This document shows positions 62,905 through 64,000 of a DNA stretch of 64,000 bases, piece after piece; position 1 is the first letter of the stretch; each line of letters begins with the position of its first letter. The notes beneath the pieces are model-generated. The model was not told the origin of the DNA and did no database searches. It saw nothing but the letters and a program-made list of their open reading frames with translations. Origin of the DNA: Saliphagus infecundisoli (GTDB lineage Archaea > Halobacteriota > Halobacteria > Halobacteriales > Natrialbaceae); NCBI RefSeq assembly GCF_020177375.1, contig NZ_JAIWHV010000011.1:1-64000 (forward strand), written 5' to 3'. The position numbers were made by a program, and so were the translations under genes.

Positions 62905-64000
62905 TGGCCCCTTCCAACGAGGAGCCGACCGTCGTCATAATCGGGACCCTCGACACGAAAGGCGAGGAGATCGGGTTCGGCCGGGACGTCCTCGAATCCC
63001 AGGGCGTCGCCGTCCACCTCGTCGATGTCGGCGTCCTGGGCGAGCCGGAGATCGACCCCGACACGTCGGCGACGGCGGTGGCCGAGGCAGGGGGAACGAC
63101 GCTGGAGGCGCTCCGGGAGGCGGGCGATCGGGGCGACGCAATGGAAGCGATGGGCGAGGGCGCCGCGAGCGTTGCGACGCGCCTCCACGAGGAGGGCGTC
63201 CTCGACGGAATATTCGGTCTGGGCGGCTCCGGAAACACCTCGGTCGCGACGACCGCGATGCGCGCCCTGCCCGTCGGCGTCCCGAAGCTGATGGTCTCGA
63301 CCGTCGCCTCCGGCGATATCGAACCGTACGTCGGGACCCGCGACGTCACGATGACGTACTCGGTTGCCGATATCGAGGGGCTCAACCAGCTCTCCCGGAC
63401 GGTGATCTCGAACGCCGCCCTCGCCGTGGCCGGGATGGTCACGAACGAGCCGGACGTGGAGGTCCCCGACAAACCCACTATCGGGATCACGATGTTCGGC
63501 GTCACGACCCCCTGCGTCCAGACGGCACGCGCGTGGCTCGAGGATCGGGGGTACGAGACGATCGTGTTTCACGCGACGGGGACCGGGGGACGGGCGATGG
63601 AGGACCTGATCGAGGAGGGGGTGATCGATGCCGTCCTCGACGTGACGACGACGGAGTGGGCCGACCAGCACGTCGGGGGCGTCCTCGCCGCGGGGCCGGA
63701 TCGTCTCGATGCGGCCGCCGAGGCGGGCATCCCGCAGGTGGTCTCGGTGGGCGCCCTCGACATGGTCAACTTCGGCCCGCGCGATTCCGTCCCGGAGGAG
63801 TTCGAGGGGCGACGCTTTCACGTCCACAACCCGCAGGTGACGCTGATGCGGACGACGCCCGAGGAGAACGCCGAACTCGGCCGGATCATCGCCGAGAAGC
63901 TCGACGCGGCCCGGGGACCGACGGTGCTGGCACTGCCGCTTGGCGGCGTCTCCATGCTCGACGTCGAGGGAGAGGAGTTCCACGACCCCAAGGCCGACGC
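62904..64000 (+). CDS. Tm-1-like (UPF0261) ATP-binding protein, 3' truncated by window
   Basis: Starts at the ATG overlapping the TIM-barrel stop and runs past the window end (365 codons seen). It matches the Tm-1-like N-terminal family: VVIIGTLDTKGEEIGF near the start, GIFGLGGSGNTSVATTAMRALPVGVPKLMVSTVASGDI, and PTIGITMFGVTTPCVQ. The plant homologue binds ATP and inhibits a viral replicase. In prokaryotes the function is unknown. It is coupled to the preceding TIM barrel. The 3' end and any further operon genes are outside. Confidence 0.9.
   Translation, partial: MAPSNEEPTVVIIGTLDTKGEEIGFGRDVLESQGVAVHLVDVGVLGEPEIDPDTSATAVAEAGGTTLEALREAGDRGDAMEAMGEGAASVATRLHEEGVLDGIFGLGGSGNTSVATTAMRALPVGVPKLMVSTVASGDIEPYVGTRDVTMTYSVADIEGLNQLSRTVISNAALAVAGMVTNEPDVEVPDKPTIGITMFGVTTPCVQTARAWLEDRGYETIVFHATGTGGRAMEDLIEEGVIDAVLDVTTTEWADQHVGGVLAAGPDRLDAAAEAGIPQVVSVGALDMVNFGPRDSVPEEFEGRRFHVHNPQVTLMRTTPEENAELGRIIAEKLDAARGPTVLALPLGGVSMLDVEGEEFHDPKAD

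Overview
The window is chromosomal DNA from a halophilic archaeon (class Halobacteria). The evidence is a very GC-rich sequence with GC-biased third codon positions, strongly acidic proteins, many short or absent leaders, Tat signals with lipoboxes, and archaeal hallmark genes: a SAMP1-type ubiquitin-like modifier, 20S proteasome subunits, NOP5 plus fibrillarin, an XPB-type helicase, a DUF63 membrane protein, archaeal gamma-glutamylcysteine synthetase and a haloarchaeal malate synthase. No rRNA, CRISPR array or intact transposon was seen. One tRNA gene, tRNA-Leu(CAA), is present.

Layout. 0-5 kb: Tat-exported penicillin-acylase-family hydrolase, a small membrane protein, a two-domain P19/Tp34-like metal-binding lipoprotein and an anchored cohesin-domain protein, tightly packed. 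5-11 kb: mannonate-dehydratase-like enzyme, CinA-like protein, SAMP1, a K+ channel with a TrkA-N domain, DeoC, a zinc alcohol dehydrogenase and several very small genes. 11-17 kb: XPB-like helicase, then an HNH-like zinc protein followed by a HerA-type ATPase. 17-23 kb: surface-polymer genes (a deacetylase-like lipoprotein with an apparently inactive active site, an alkaline-phosphatase-family enzyme, a FemAB/GNAT-like transferase), an unknown protein and a PadR regulator. 23-28 kb: glmM, a GlmU-type enzyme and glmS, a compact route from fructose-6-phosphate to UDP-GlcNAc. 28-32 kb: sco, tlpA and ccdA diverging from a second P19-like lipoprotein. 32-37 kb: a membrane zincin, an ArsR/zinc-ribbon protein, a second-type proteasome beta-alpha operon and an M24 peptidase. 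37-43 kb: otsA-otsB trehalose synthesis, a winged-helix regulator and two glycosyltransferases. 43-50 kb: HD phosphohydrolase, amidohydrolase, UspA, BirA, TyrS, an M14-like deacylase, DUF309 and tRNA-Leu. 50-55 kb: inositol-monophosphatase family, DUF63, NOP5-fibrillarin and gshA.

54.7-56.2 kb is the one clear accessory patch. It has low GC and no convincing gene. It holds what looks like the worn right end of an IS1341/TnpB-type element and two copies of a TTCTCT-N3-AGAGAA palindrome. Beyond it, 56.2-64 kb is a coherent metabolic cluster: malate synthase, a GlcD-GlcF-like FAD/Fe-S 2-hydroxyacid dehydrogenase, an IclR regulator, a cupin, a PEP-hydrolase-family TIM barrel and a Tm-1-like (UPF0261) ATP-binding protein cut by the window end. 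The simplest reading is oxidation of a 2-hydroxyacid such as glycolate to glyoxylate, which malate synthase then captures. The TIM barrel and ATP-binding proteins match the two halves of the plant antiviral protein Tm-1. Their substrate here is unknown, and this cluster is the best candidate in the window for undescribed biology.
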